Source of the DNA: an uncultured Bacteroidota bacterium
GTDB taxonomy: Bacteria; Bacteroidota; Bacteroidia; Flavobacteriales; Flavobacteriaceae
Assembly: GCA_902622575.1 (NCBI GenBank)
Contig: CACNQJ010000006.1
Location: 1-64,000 of the forward strand
Direction: 5' to 3'
DNA length: 64,000 nucleotides
Part shown: in pieces, positions 9,555 through 18,848 of the stretch
How positions within the stretch are numbered: position 1 is the first letter of the stretch
Layout of the letters: each line of letters begins with the position of its first letter
The notes under the pieces: model-generated
Seen by the model: the letters and a program-made list of their open reading frames with translations, nothing else
Told to the model about the DNA's origin: nothing
Database searches by the model: none
Position numbers and translations under genes: made by a program

Positions 9555-9901
9555 GTTTCAACAGAAGACTTATATACTATTTTTTTGGCTTATCAATTGG
9601 TTGTCTTTTAGTATTTTTTATAACAAACCAAAAAAACACCAGATTCAATTATCTTCCATATGACAGAGTTATTGGAGACTTTAAAAAGAAAAGTTGGGAA
9701 TTTGATGAATCATTTAATAATTACGATACGATAAATTTTCTTGCTAATACAAAAATCTTATTCTCTGAAAGTATTATTGGAAAAGATTCATGCAGTATGT
9801 ATAAATTGACAAAAAAAGATGATCTTAAGTCATATCAAATGTTTGCATACAATTGTGGAGAAAAAGTATACTTTAAAAATCTAAGCTTTTCTTCTGATTA
9901 G
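9551..9901 (+). CDS. Small membrane-anchored protein of unknown function
   Basis: A 116-residue protein with one N-terminal membrane segment (about residues 8-25, YYFFGLSIGCLLVFFI), then a soluble tail with two Cys (SCSMYK and YNCGEK). It resembles small proteins found beside tsaE in other flavobacteria, some of which I recall being labelled DUF4258; I am not certain of that label. Its start overlaps the tsaE stop by 4 bp, so it is translationally coupled. Its last 21 bp overlap the end of the opposing proline dehydrogenase gene. No function can be assigned. Confidence 0.7.
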   Translation: MSFNRRLIYYFFGLSIGCLLVFFITNQKNTRFNYLPYDRVIGDFKKKSWEFDESFNNYDTINFLANTKILFSESIIGKDSCSMYKLTKKDDLKSYQMFAYNCGEKVYFKNLSFSSD

Positions 9902-11050
9902 CTCCTTTCTCAATAAATTCAACTCTCTACTTGATTGTCCCTCAAAAGATGAGTTTTCTTGAGCTCTTCTAATTAAATATGGTACTAAATTTTCAACTGG
10001 ACCAAATGGCAAAATCTTTGCCACATTATAGCCTTCTTTTGCGAGATTGAATGTGATATTATCACTCATACCGTAAAGCTGACCAAACCATACTTTAAGT
10101 GATGATTTTTTAATTCCACTTTCCTTCATTAGCTGCATTACCTTATAGTTTGATCTTTCATTATGAGTGGCAACAAAAAAATCTATTTTTTTTAAATTGT
10201 CAAACATGAGCTCGACAGCATTATCAAAATTGTTGTCGGTTATAAGTTTCGTTGAACAAATTGGTGATTTATAGTGGCCTTTCTTGGCCATTAATCTTTC
10301 TTTTTCCATATAAGCTCCTCTGACTAATTTAAATCCAAAATTGAATTCTGAATTTTTATATTTATTTAATGTTTTTTTTAGATAATCAAGCCTATCCCAC
10401 CTGTAAAGCTGTATAGTGTTATATACAATTACATCATTAACATTATAATTTAACATCATCTCAATAGAAAGATCATCAATTGCATTTTGGACCTCAAACT
10501 CCTCAGCATCAATTAATATTTTGATATTCATTTTTAGTGCATGTTTACAAATTTTATGGAATCTTCTAACCACATTTGACCATTCATGATTTTGTGAATC
10601 ATTTAATTGTTTTTTAGAACTTACCAATTTAAACAAATCATACCTACCAATACTTGTAGGTTTAAAAACGGCGAAAGGAATGGCTTTATTATTTGCTACT
10701 GAATTTATAATCTCTATTTTCTTTTTACATGACCTTTCAAATGAAGCTTCATTTTTTTGACCCTCAACAGAATAATCTAATATTGAATGAACATTCATAC
10801 TATGCATATCACTTATTATTTCCATACAAGAATCCAAGTCTACTCCTCCACAGAAATGACTGTAAATAGTTCTTTTTAGAACCCATTTAATTGGTAAATT
10901 CATTTTTAACATAACTAATGTTAAATTGGTAAAAATAGTGACCAACATCTTCCTGGTAATGATATTGAATAAAAAAATTGCATTATACAAATGAAAGTTT
11001 TTTTTCATTTTAAATGCAATCTGAGTGTTGTCAAAAATGTTATTATTCAT
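9881..11050 (-). CDS. Proline dehydrogenase
   Basis: A 389-residue monofunctional, FAD-dependent proline dehydrogenase that oxidises proline to pyrroline-5-carboxylate. The TIM-barrel signature is visible as FGFKLVRGAYMEKER, followed by FFVATHNERSN and FGQLYGMSD, and DYSVEG lies in the N-terminal half. Length and N-terminal FDNTQIAFKMK match the flavobacterial form rather than the long PutA fusion. The P5C dehydrogenase partner is not in this window. It is divergent from aroB (39 bp apart), and its 3' end overlaps the small membrane protein gene. Confidence 0.93.
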   Translation of the reverse strand: MNNNIFDNTQIAFKMKKNFHLYNAIFLFNIITRKMLVTIFTNLTLVMLKMNLPIKWVLKRTIYSHFCGGVDLDSCMEIISDMHSMNVHSILDYSVEGQKNEASFERSCKKKIEIINSVANNKAIPFAVFKPTSIGRYDLFKLVSSKKQLNDSQNHEWSNVVRRFHKICKHALKMNIKILIDAEEFEVQNAIDDLSIEMMLNYNVNDVIVYNTIQLYRWDRLDYLKKTLNKYKNSEFNFGFKLVRGAYMEKERLMAKKGHYKSPICSTKLITDNNFDNAVELMFDNLKKIDFFVATHNERSNYKVMQLMKESGIKKSSLKVWFGQLYGMSDNITFNLAKEGYNVAKILPFGPVENLVPYLIRRAQENSSFEGQSSRELNLLRKELIRRKA

Positions 11051-11089
11051 CTAATAAATTAATTTCCTAATATATGTTGTTTTTTTAAA

Positions 11090-12172
11090 ATGTTGTTAAT
11101 TTGTAATCTGATTTTTAATCAATTGAATATAATTTCGACTGACACATACAAAATAAGATTTAATGATGATGGGTACACTCATTTAAATGAACTAGTTGTT
11201 AAAAACAATTACACAAAATTTTATGTTCTTGTTGATGAAAACACAAAAAAGTTATGTCTAAAGAAATTTAAGCAGAAAACCTCATTTCAATTTGAAATCA
11301 TTGAAATTAGTTCTGGAGAAGTTCATAAAAATTTAAAAACCTGCATCGATGTGTGGAACCATTTAACAAGTCAGAATGCTGATAGAAAATGTCTTATTAT
11401 TAATTTAGGTGGCGGTGTAATTACAGATATGGGAGGATTTATATCTAGCACCTATAAAAGAGGAGTTCATTTTGTAAATATTCCTACTACTCTGCTCTCA
11501 ATGGTGGATGCTTCTATAGGCAGTAAAACTGGAATTAATTTATCTTCTATAAAAAATCAAATAGGACTTTTTTCCGATCCCATAACTGTTATAATTGATG
11601 AAGAATATTTAAAAACACTTCCCAAAAGAGAAATTAATAGTGGTTATGCTGAAATTTTTAAGCACTCTATAATCTCAAATTCAGGTTTTAAAAAATTAAT
11701 AGAAAATCCAAATATCGTGTACGATGAAGATACCATAGCAAATTCTATTAAAATAAAAAATGAGATTGTAATAGAAGATAAATTTGAAAATAATGTTAGA
11801 AAATATTTAAATTTTGGACATACGATTGGGCATGCTGTTGAATCTCTTTTTATGAACAAAAAAAATAAACTATTACACGGGGAGGCTATAGCTGTTGGAA
11901 TGATTTGTGAATCATACTTGTCATCAAGATTAAAAGGATTTGAAATGAGTACAGTGAATACAATAAAAAAACATTTAAATAAATTCTTTATTAAAGTGAA
12001 CTTTTCGAAAAATGATATTTTAAAAGTGTGTAAGCTTATTAAATATGACAAAAAAAATCATTTAAATATTCCAAAGTTTGTTTTGCTTAAGGACTTAGGT
12101 TTGGTCGATATAAACGTAGATATTCATGAGAATTTAATCTTAGAATCTTTTGACTATTATTTAAGGATTTAG
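11090..12172 (+). CDS. aroB: 3-dehydroquinate synthase
   Basis: A 360-residue NAD- and metal-dependent cyclase, the second step of the shikimate pathway. Key segments are NLGGGVITDMGGFISSTYKRG, IPTTLLSMVDASIGSKTGIN and the metal-site motif FGHTIGHAVES...HGEAIAVGM. The N-terminus is about ten residues longer than usual, so the true start could lie slightly downstream; I kept ATG 11090. It is divergent from proline dehydrogenase, and its stop overlaps the ppc stop on the other strand by 4 bp. Confidence 0.95.
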   Translation: MLLICNLIFNQLNIISTDTYKIRFNDDGYTHLNELVVKNNYTKFYVLVDENTKKLCLKKFKQKTSFQFEIIEISSGEVHKNLKTCIDVWNHLTSQNADRKCLIINLGGGVITDMGGFISSTYKRGVHFVNIPTTLLSMVDASIGSKTGINLSSIKNQIGLFSDPITVIIDEEYLKTLPKREINSGYAEIFKHSIISNSGFKKLIENPNIVYDEDTIANSIKIKNEIVIEDKFENNVRKYLNFGHTIGHAVESLFMNKKNKLLHGEAIAVGMICESYLSSRLKGFEMSTVNTIKKHLNKFFIKVNFSKNDILKVCKLIKYDKKNHLNIPKFVLLKDLGLVDINVDIHENLILESFDYYLRI

Positions 12173-14748
12173 GCCGAATTTCTACTAGCATTAATACTTC
12201 CAAACAATGTTCTAGTAATTAATTTCTCACAAACTTTAATTTTATTTTTCGATTTATTTTTTTGTTTTTTTAACTGATTAAGCTTTTGTAAAGCAGATTG
12301 TTGAATGGTAATTAATGGTAAAATTATTTCCTCTCTTTTTTCAATAGAAGCCTTATTGGCAGGCTCATTCTCCATTAATTTTTTGAATCCAGATAATTTT
12401 AAAATCATTTTTTTTGTAAGCTCATATTCAGAATGAATAATATTCCATATCTCAGAAAAATCTTCATCGTCTTTTAAATAATAAGTTAAATCAAAGAAAG
12501 ACTTTTGAAGACTCATCATCGAGTTGGACAATAATGTTCTAAAAAAGGGCATTTCTTTATAAAGTTTTTCAACTTTATTAAATTCTTTGTTTTTGTAGAA
12601 AAAATTTATTGAAGAGCCCAGACCAAAGAAACCTGGAACATTCTGCTTGAGTTGGCTCCAACCACCTACGAAAGGTATAGCTCTTAGAGTTTTTATCTCA
12701 AAAAGGTCTGTCTTAGACCTTCTTTTTGAAGGTCTACTTCCAATGTTTGTCTTTGAATAATATTTTATGGTACTCATGTTTTCTAAATATTTGAGAAACT
12801 TAGGGTGATTTTTAAAGCCGTTGTAAGCATTAAAACTTAATTGTGATAACATATCCATTGTTTTTCTATTAGCTAAGCTTAAATTGTCTTTGGAGTAGTT
12901 AAATTCCTGGTTTTTGCATGCTGAACTTATTAATTGCTCTAAATTAAACTGGCATGAATCAGTTGTGCCAAAATTTGAACTAATTGTCTGACCTTGTATA
13001 GTGATCTGAATATCCTTAGTATCAATAATGCCAGCAATGGAACTATAAAATTGATGAGTGTTACCTCCTCCTCTCGCTGGCGGACCCCCTCTACCATCAA
13101 AGAACTTGAGCTTAATACCATATTTGCTGGAAACTTTTACTAAAGCTTCCTTAGATTTTAAAATATTCCAGTTTGCTGTCAAATACCCACCATCTTTTGT
13201 TCCATCTGAAAATCCTAACATTATGGTTTGCTCGTTATTTCTACTTTTTATGTGCGATCTATAGTTGTTATCGTTATAAACGTCTTCCATAACTGAAACT
13301 GAGTGTTTTAAATCATCAATGGTTTCAAAAAGAGGAACAATGTCAACGTGGGGATTTTTCCAACCAACGACCTTAAACATTTTGAAGACTTCTAAAATAT
13401 TTAGTGCTGATTGATTATGGCTTATAATATAACGATTACATCCTTTTTCACCATTTGATTTTTGAATAGTACGCATGGCAGCAATTGAACCAAGTGTCTT
13501 AATCACCTGAGTGTTTTTAAATTCATTTTTTAAATTATCAAAACTTTTCTTTGACAGAAATGTAATTTTATCATTATCAGATAACTTTTTATAATTATCA
13601 GAAATTTTTTTACCAAAAATTTCAGTCATTATATTTTCAAAAACATAGTTGTGAATACTTGAGTCTTGCCTGATATCAAGAGATGCAAAGTGATAACCAA
13701 AAATGTTAACCTTATCTATAAGATCCTGAATATCATCAAGATATAATGACTCATGCTTTAAAATAACCTCATTCTTTATGTGATTTAATTTTTTTCTAAG
13801 CTCATCTAATCCGATACTTGGATTGTCTTTTTTTTGATTTATACTTTTATAAAGTCTGTTCTCAATGTCAATTATGATTTCCTCAATATTTTTAAAGGTC
13901 AACCTCCTACGCAATCTACTCACATCTTTATAGTAATTTTTTATGACATCACTCCTTAATTTAAGCGCAGTTTTAATAGTAATTTTATTTGTAACATAAG
14001 GGTTTCCGTCTCTGTCTCCACCTGGCCAAAAACCTAATGAAACTAATTCAAAATTTTTATAATTATAATCTGCTATGTTGGACTTAATGTATTTCTGAAT
14101 ATTAGAGATAGCATTATAAAATACATTTTCAAGATACCAGGTTAAACTGACTGCCTCGTCATAAGGAGTTGGTTTTTTTTCTTTAAAAAAAGGCGTTTTC
14201 CCAAGTTGTGATAATAACTTTTTGATCTCTCCAATATCATTATGATTAATTGCCCTTGATAAGTCAGTAATAATTCCAAGAACAGATCCAGGATAAAACT
14301 GTGTAGGATGTGCAGTTAGTACAGGTCTAATTTCAATTTTTTTTAAATTCTGAATTAATTCAGGTAATTTATTAGATTTTTCACATAGGTCCTTTAGATT
14401 TCTTAATGAACCTAATCCGTCCAAATTGTGAATTTCCTTAAATGATGCGTCTTCAATTGCATCAAAAAGTACAACTTGACGTTCGATGTATTGTATAAAT
14501 CTAAATAAGATTGTATTCCTATCATTTTGAGTGAAATTCTTGCAATATTTTTCAAAAAAACCATCAACAATTTCTAATGGACTATATTTTTTTTTATAGC
14601 CGTCTAAACAATAATTAGAGAAAATTGGTAATAGTTTACCCGTATCATTGACTGATTCAAAAGGAAGTGTTAAAAAAACGTTGTTGTAAACATCGTATCT
14701 TGAAAGGACTTTCTCTTTGAACCTCTCTAGTTTTTTTAACTTTTTCAT
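12169..14748 (-). CDS. ppc: Phosphoenolpyruvate carboxylase
   Basis: An 859-residue bacterial-type PEP carboxylase that makes oxaloacetate from PEP and bicarbonate to refill the TCA cycle. The two classical active-site signatures are present: TAHPTQFYPGSVLG near residue 145, and GFSDGTKDGGY with FDGRGGPPARGGGNTHQFY in the second half. SRPSKRR and GWSQLKQNVPGFFGLG follow. Length is close to the family norm. An Lrp-type regulator lies 8 bp upstream in the same direction, which suggests co-transcription. Confidence 0.96.
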   Translation of the reverse strand: MKKLKKLERFKEKVLSRYDVYNNVFLTLPFESVNDTGKLLPIFSNYCLDGYKKKYSPLEIVDGFFEKYCKNFTQNDRNTILFRFIQYIERQVVLFDAIEDASFKEIHNLDGLGSLRNLKDLCEKSNKLPELIQNLKKIEIRPVLTAHPTQFYPGSVLGIITDLSRAINHNDIGEIKKLLSQLGKTPFFKEKKPTPYDEAVSLTWYLENVFYNAISNIQKYIKSNIADYNYKNFELVSLGFWPGGDRDGNPYVTNKITIKTALKLRSDVIKNYYKDVSRLRRRLTFKNIEEIIIDIENRLYKSINQKKDNPSIGLDELRKKLNHIKNEVILKHESLYLDDIQDLIDKVNIFGYHFASLDIRQDSSIHNYVFENIMTEIFGKKISDNYKKLSDNDKITFLSKKSFDNLKNEFKNTQVIKTLGSIAAMRTIQKSNGEKGCNRYIISHNQSALNILEVFKMFKVVGWKNPHVDIVPLFETIDDLKHSVSVMEDVYNDNNYRSHIKSRNNEQTIMLGFSDGTKDGGYLTANWNILKSKEALVKVSSKYGIKLKFFDGRGGPPARGGGNTHQFYSSIAGIIDTKDIQITIQGQTISSNFGTTDSCQFNLEQLISSACKNQEFNYSKDNLSLANRKTMDMLSQLSFNAYNGFKNHPKFLKYLENMSTIKYYSKTNIGSRPSKRRSKTDLFEIKTLRAIPFVGGWSQLKQNVPGFFGLGSSINFFYKNKEFNKVEKLYKEMPFFRTLLSNSMMSLQKSFFDLTYYLKDDEDFSEIWNIIHSEYELTKKMILKLSGFKKLMENEPANKASIEKREEIILPLITIQQSALQKLNQLKKQKNKSKNKIKVCEKLITRTLFGSINASRNSA

Positions 14749-14756
14749 TAATAAAA

Positions 14757-15236
14757 CTATTTTATTTCATTGAATATTTTATGCATTAATCTTTTTTTAT
14801 CATTGATGCTTTCCTCAAGTGATATCATGGTTTCTGTTCGAGAGACACCCTCAATGTCATCAATCATAAATATGATTTCCTTTGCATGATCAGTGTCCTT
14901 ACAACGGACCTTACAAAATATATTAAATCTTCCTGTAGTAATGTGGGCAACTGTAGCGTAAGGAATATTTTCAAGTTTTTCTAAAACATAATTTGTAAGA
15001 TGTGTTTTCTCTAAAAAAATACCAATGTAAGCTATGAAGGTATAGCCAAGTTTTTTATAATCAAGAGCAAGTGATGCACCTTTGATAATACCGAATTCTT
15101 CCATTTTTTTTACTCGAACATGTACGGTTCCTGCTGAAATAAGTAGTCTTTTAGCAATATCAGTAAAAGGAATTCTAGAATTTTCTATTAATAAATCTAA
15201 AATTTTGTGGTCCACATCGTCTAATTTGAACTTCAT
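14757..15236 (-). CDS. Lrp/AsnC family transcriptional regulator
   Basis: A 159-residue regulator with an N-terminal winged helix-turn-helix (LDDVDHKILDLLIENSRI, ISAGTVHVRVKKMEEFGIIK) and a C-terminal RAM/ligand-binding domain (HITTGRFNIFCKVRCKDTDH). Such proteins form octamers and respond to amino acids. It is directly upstream of ppc on the same strand (8 bp), so it may regulate its own unit and amino-acid-linked carbon flow; the ligand cannot be read from the sequence. Confidence 0.93.
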   Translation of the reverse strand: MKFKLDDVDHKILDLLIENSRIPFTDIAKRLLISAGTVHVRVKKMEEFGIIKGASLALDYKKLGYTFIAYIGIFLEKTHLTNYVLEKLENIPYATVAHITTGRFNIFCKVRCKDTDHAKEIIFMIDDIEGVSRTETMISLEESINDKKRLMHKIFNEIK

Positions 15237-15567
15237 TTAAGTATAATTGAATAAAATTTAACGAAAAGACTAATATATTGAATTATTTTCAAAGAAAACT
15301 CAAAAACAAAAAGAATAATATATGATAAATTCATTATTTATTAAATAATCTATAATTCTACAAGGAAATGACAGATATCATTTTTATACAATTGTCAACA
15401 TATTTTGTTAAAAAAGGAATAAAAATTTTTAAATTTTATATAAAATACTGATTTTGAGTATATAAATTATATAAAACTAAAGTACAATATTAAATATTTT
15501 TTCAAATAATAATAAATATATAATATAAAAAATATTAAAATATTTATATAAATTTACAAATGTAAAC
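15237..15567. other. AT-rich divergent intergenic region (331 bp), no gene seen
   Basis: This is the only stretch over 300 bp without a gene. It separates the divergent Lrp-type and XRE-type regulators and is almost entirely A and T, with many short runs such as AATATATAATATAAAA. I see no open frame of note, no tRNA-like fold and no G+C-rich hairpin. It should hold the promoters and operators for both regulators; the only specific element I can point to is the palindrome at 15553-15566. Confidence 0.7.
15553..15566. promoter_or_regulatory. Candidate operator: TTTACA-AA-TGTAAA palindrome
   Basis: Perfect 6-bp inverted repeat arms separated by 2 bp, ending one base before the ATG of the XRE regulator. 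Position and symmetry fit a site where a dimeric helix-turn-helix protein blocks its own transcription or translation. The surrounding sequence is very AT-rich, so short palindromes by chance are possible, but this one is bounded by G/C-containing arms. Confidence 0.45.
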
Positions 15568-15888
15568 ATGGAGGGTATTAGTAAAAGAATTGAGGAAGTA
15601 ATAAAAAATAAGAAAATTTCAGCATCTGAATTTTCAAAAAAAATTAATGTTCAAAGATCTACCCTATCACACATAATTAATGGTCGTAATAAGGCAAGCT
15701 TAGAGATTGTTACAAAAATATGTATCGCCTACCCTGACGTTACTTTGGATTGGTTAGTTTTTGGAAATAAACCAAATGAAAAACTCTCAGCTCCAAAATC
15801 ACAACTTGAACCCAAAAAAAACTCATCCGATGTTCAAAAAATTATACTACTTTTAAAAAATGGCACTTTTCAAACATTTGAGAATTAG
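15568..15888 (+). CDS. XRE family helix-turn-helix regulator
   Basis: A 106-residue protein with a Cro/C1-type helix-turn-helix in residues about 4-65 (SKRIEEVIKNKKISASEFSK, then VQRSTLSHIINGRNKASLEI) and the common DWLVFG end of the domain, followed by a short Lys/Pro-rich tail. Similar single-domain regulators are widespread in flavobacteria; their targets are mostly unknown. A perfect palindrome lies immediately upstream of its ATG, suggesting autoregulation. Its 3' end overlaps the next gene by 29 bp. Confidence 0.88.
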   Translation: MEGISKRIEEVIKNKKISASEFSKKINVQRSTLSHIINGRNKASLEIVTKICIAYPDVTLDWLVFGNKPNEKLSAPKSQLEPKKNSSDVQKIILLLKNGTFQTFEN

Positions 15889-16240
15889 TTTTTATATTAT
15901 TTTGTTTACTGTAAGCTGCTCTTTACCTGAGAAAAATTGTGAATTATTTAAAACTGGTAATTTTGAATTCAAAAGCATCATTGAAGGGAAGGAATATGTT
16001 TCAAATTTTATTAGAACAGAAAATTTAGAAGTTGAGTTTTTTCAGGGCTCTGTTGACACCTCTAGTGTAAGATGGGTTTCTGATTGTGAATTTATTTTAA
16101 AAAACATAAATCCAAATAAAAGTAAAATTTCTATTTCGATGAAAATATTAAGTACTAATGAGGACAGTTACATGTTTGAATACTCAGTTGTGGGAGATAA
16201 CAGTAATATAAAAAGAGGCAGAGCGGTTAGACTAGATTAG
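15860..16240 (+). CDS. Small lipoprotein beside parC (topoisomerase IV-labelled family, function unknown)
   Basis: A 126-residue protein with a signal peptide and lipobox FTVSC (Cys20), so a predicted lipoprotein. The body contains KTGNFEF, EFFQGSVDTSSVRWVSDCEF and MKILSTNEDSYMFEYSVVGD, which match my memory of a flavobacterial family that databases sometimes call DNA topoisomerase IV. That label probably came from its neighbour parC; a 13-kDa lipoprotein cannot be a topoisomerase. It starts inside the XRE gene (29-bp overlap), and its stop overlaps the opposing parC stop by 4 bp. Function unknown. Confidence 0.82.
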   Translation: MALFKHLRISFYIILFTVSCSLPEKNCELFKTGNFEFKSIIEGKEYVSNFIRTENLEVEFFQGSVDTSSVRWVSDCEFILKNINPNKSKISISMKILSTNEDSYMFEYSVVGDNSNIKRGRAVRLD

Positions 16241-18846
16241 AAATCCAGTTCAATTTGGTTGTTTTCGGAGCTTTCTTTTTCATTTATCGATCTATCACCT
16301 TCATCAATTTGTTCATTTGCATCTATTACCTCAATATCCTTTAACTCAACTGTCTCAGGTTCATACGGAATTGGCTCTAAAAGATTAATTTCTTTGACTT
16401 CTTTATTGGTCAACTGGTTACCAATAGCCTTAATGCCTTTTACAGAGATAAATTCAAATAAATTTAAATTGTACCTATCCACTATTTTTTTGTTTTTGAT
16501 CACAACCTCAATTAACGGTTTCCAGTCTGTGGACACAATTTCAACTACATCATCTTTCTGATTACTGATAAAGCTTTGTTTTCCTTTTAGTAGACCCAAA
16601 ATAAATCTTTTAACAAAATATTTTTTTTTCTTTTTGTTGAAGTAAGCAACTGAAATTGGCTTTGCTCTATCGGCTTTTTCCAAAATTATCATATCGTCTG
16701 GAAAGTGCATATTAAGATCAGGGGGGACAATCTTTAAATTTCCAGATTGTTGAACAACAAGTAAATCATCATCAGGCTTAAATTCACCAAGAAGATCTCC
16801 TCTTACATCCACATTTAATCTCTGAACAGTATCATCAAACCAAATTTTTCTTGGCTTAAGTGTTGATAAACCTTTCTCCTTAAAAATGACTTTATTGACA
16901 GGGTGCTTTGTAACTATATTTCCCTTGACCGATCTACCCTTGATGGTTAAATCAGCAAAATCCAAATCCCATTTTAGCTTCTTGATCGATCCCTTTTGTC
17001 TCAGCTGAATAGTGACAACCTCACCCTCACCGTTAGGATTTGCAGAAAAATGTAAGACTTTTGATTTTGGATGTTGAGAGGTGAGATTATAAAGCTTATC
17101 TCTGGTGACACCTGTTACATTAAACCTTTTTATATATGATATACCAGTTTTTCCATCTCTGTATATCATATTATATATAGTTCTTGAATCTTTCTTTTTG
17201 AAAACGGATGCAAATTTTATATGTTTTGCTACAAATTTTTTGCTTTGTATTCTAGAAACTATCATGTCACCCTTCTCTGTGAATACAATTACATCATCAA
17301 TGTCTGAACATTCCTCTACAAATTCATCTTTTCTTAATGATGTTCCAATAAATCCCTCCTCTCTGTTAACATAAAGCTTAGAATTTTTAACAACCACTTT
17401 CTTAACGTCAACATCATCAAATATTTTGATCTCGGTTTTTCTGCTTTTTCCTTTAGCATAAGTAGTTTTTAAGTTTTTAAAATATTGTATTGCGAAATCA
17501 TTGAGTTTTTCGAGATTTTCTTTAACCATAGAAATATCATCCTCGATTTGTTTAATTTTTTTACCAGCTTTATCAATATCAAACTTTGAAATCCTTTTTA
17601 TTTTTATCTCTGTCAACTTTACAATATCATCATGGGAAACATCATTTTTCAATAGACTTATATAGGGTTTCAGACCTTTTTTGATCGAGTTTAATACACC
17701 ATCCCATGTGTCCTGCTCCTCGATTAGCCTGTATATCCTATTTTCAATAAATATTTTTTCTAGGGTTAAATAATGCCACTGAGAATTAAGTTCATTAAGT
17801 TTTACTTCAAGCTCGTTTTTCAATAAATTTTTAGTGTTCTCAGTTGATTTTCTTAATATTTCTGAAACACCTATAAAAACTGGCTTATTATTTTCGATTA
17901 TACAGCTAAGTGGTGAAATTGAAACCTCACAATTAGTAAAAGCAAACAAACCATCGATTGTTTTGTCTGGGGATACACCATTTGGAAGATGAACTAAAAT
18001 TTCGACATTCGATGAAGTATTATCTTCAATTTTTTTGATCTTTATTTTTCCTTTATCATTAGCCTTCAAGATAGACTCGATAAGCGATGTACTAGTTGTT
18101 GTATATGGTATTTGAGATATAATTAATGTATTTTTATTTAGTTGATTAATTTTAGCTCTCACCTTTATTTTACCACCCCTCAAACCATCATTATAGTTGG
18201 TAACATCAATAACACCTTCTGTAGAAAAATCAGGATATAAATCAAATCTTCTGCCTCTTAAGCACTTGATTGAAGCATCTATCAACTCAACAAAATTATG
18301 TGGTAGAATCTTTGTAGATAATCCAACTGCTATACCCTCAGCACCTTGTGCAAGTAATAGTGGAAATTTTACTGGTAAGTTAATAGGCTCTTTCCTCCTA
18401 CCATCGTAAGATGATTGCCATTTTGTTATTTTTGGACTGTAAACAACCTCAAGTGCAAACCTGGATAATCTTGCTTCAATATATCTTGATGCAGCAGCAG
18501 AATCACCTGTAAGAATATTTCCCCAGTTACCTTGAGTTTCAATTAACAGGTCTTTTTGACCGATCTGTACTATTGCATCGGAAATGCTTGCATCACCATG
18601 AGGATGGTATTGCATGGTATGTCCTACAATATTTGCTACTTTGTTAAACCTGCCATCATCTAGATCTTTCATTGAATGCAAAATCCTTCTTTGAACTGGC
18701 TTAAAACCGTCTTCTATAGCAGGAACTGCTCTTTCTAAAATTACGTAAGATGCATAATCGATAAACCAATCCTTGTACATTCCTGAAATGGGAATTAAAG
18801 ACTCATCTGATTCTAGCTCATCATCTTCATTAAAATTATCATTCAT
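16237..18846 (-). CDS. parC: DNA topoisomerase IV subunit A
   Basis: An 869-residue type IIA topoisomerase A subunit that cuts and rejoins DNA to decatenate daughter chromosomes. The N-terminal breakage-reunion domain has PVQRRILHSM, HPHGDASISDAIV and the active-site Tyr in SAAASRYIEARLS. A central coiled-coil and a degenerate beta-propeller C-terminal half follow, ending in an acidic tail. It follows parE by 2 bp, which supports ParC rather than GyrA. The upstream order is ychF, parE, parC. Confidence 0.94.
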   Translation of the reverse strand: MNDNFNEDDELESDESLIPISGMYKDWFIDYASYVILERAVPAIEDGFKPVQRRILHSMKDLDDGRFNKVANIVGHTMQYHPHGDASISDAIVQIGQKDLLIETQGNWGNILTGDSAAASRYIEARLSRFALEVVYSPKITKWQSSYDGRRKEPINLPVKFPLLLAQGAEGIAVGLSTKILPHNFVELIDASIKCLRGRRFDLYPDFSTEGVIDVTNYNDGLRGGKIKVRAKINQLNKNTLIISQIPYTTTSTSLIESILKANDKGKIKIKKIEDNTSSNVEILVHLPNGVSPDKTIDGLFAFTNCEVSISPLSCIIENNKPVFIGVSEILRKSTENTKNLLKNELEVKLNELNSQWHYLTLEKIFIENRIYRLIEEQDTWDGVLNSIKKGLKPYISLLKNDVSHDDIVKLTEIKIKRISKFDIDKAGKKIKQIEDDISMVKENLEKLNDFAIQYFKNLKTTYAKGKSRKTEIKIFDDVDVKKVVVKNSKLYVNREEGFIGTSLRKDEFVEECSDIDDVIVFTEKGDMIVSRIQSKKFVAKHIKFASVFKKKDSRTIYNMIYRDGKTGISYIKRFNVTGVTRDKLYNLTSQHPKSKVLHFSANPNGEGEVVTIQLRQKGSIKKLKWDLDFADLTIKGRSVKGNIVTKHPVNKVIFKEKGLSTLKPRKIWFDDTVQRLNVDVRGDLLGEFKPDDDLLVVQQSGNLKIVPPDLNMHFPDDMIILEKADRAKPISVAYFNKKKKKYFVKRFILGLLKGKQSFISNQKDDVVEIVSTDWKPLIEVVIKNKKIVDRYNLNLFEFISVKGIKAIGNQLTNKEVKEINLLEPIPYEPETVELKDIEVIDANEQIDEGDRSINEKESSENNQIELDF

Positions 18847-18848
18847 AT

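Noticed and set aside
15300-15560. Short direct and inverted AT repeats suggesting an origin or CRISPR-like array
   Set aside because: The stretch is almost pure A/T, where such repeats arise by chance; there are no regular spacers, DnaA-box cluster or dnaA/dnaN neighbours.
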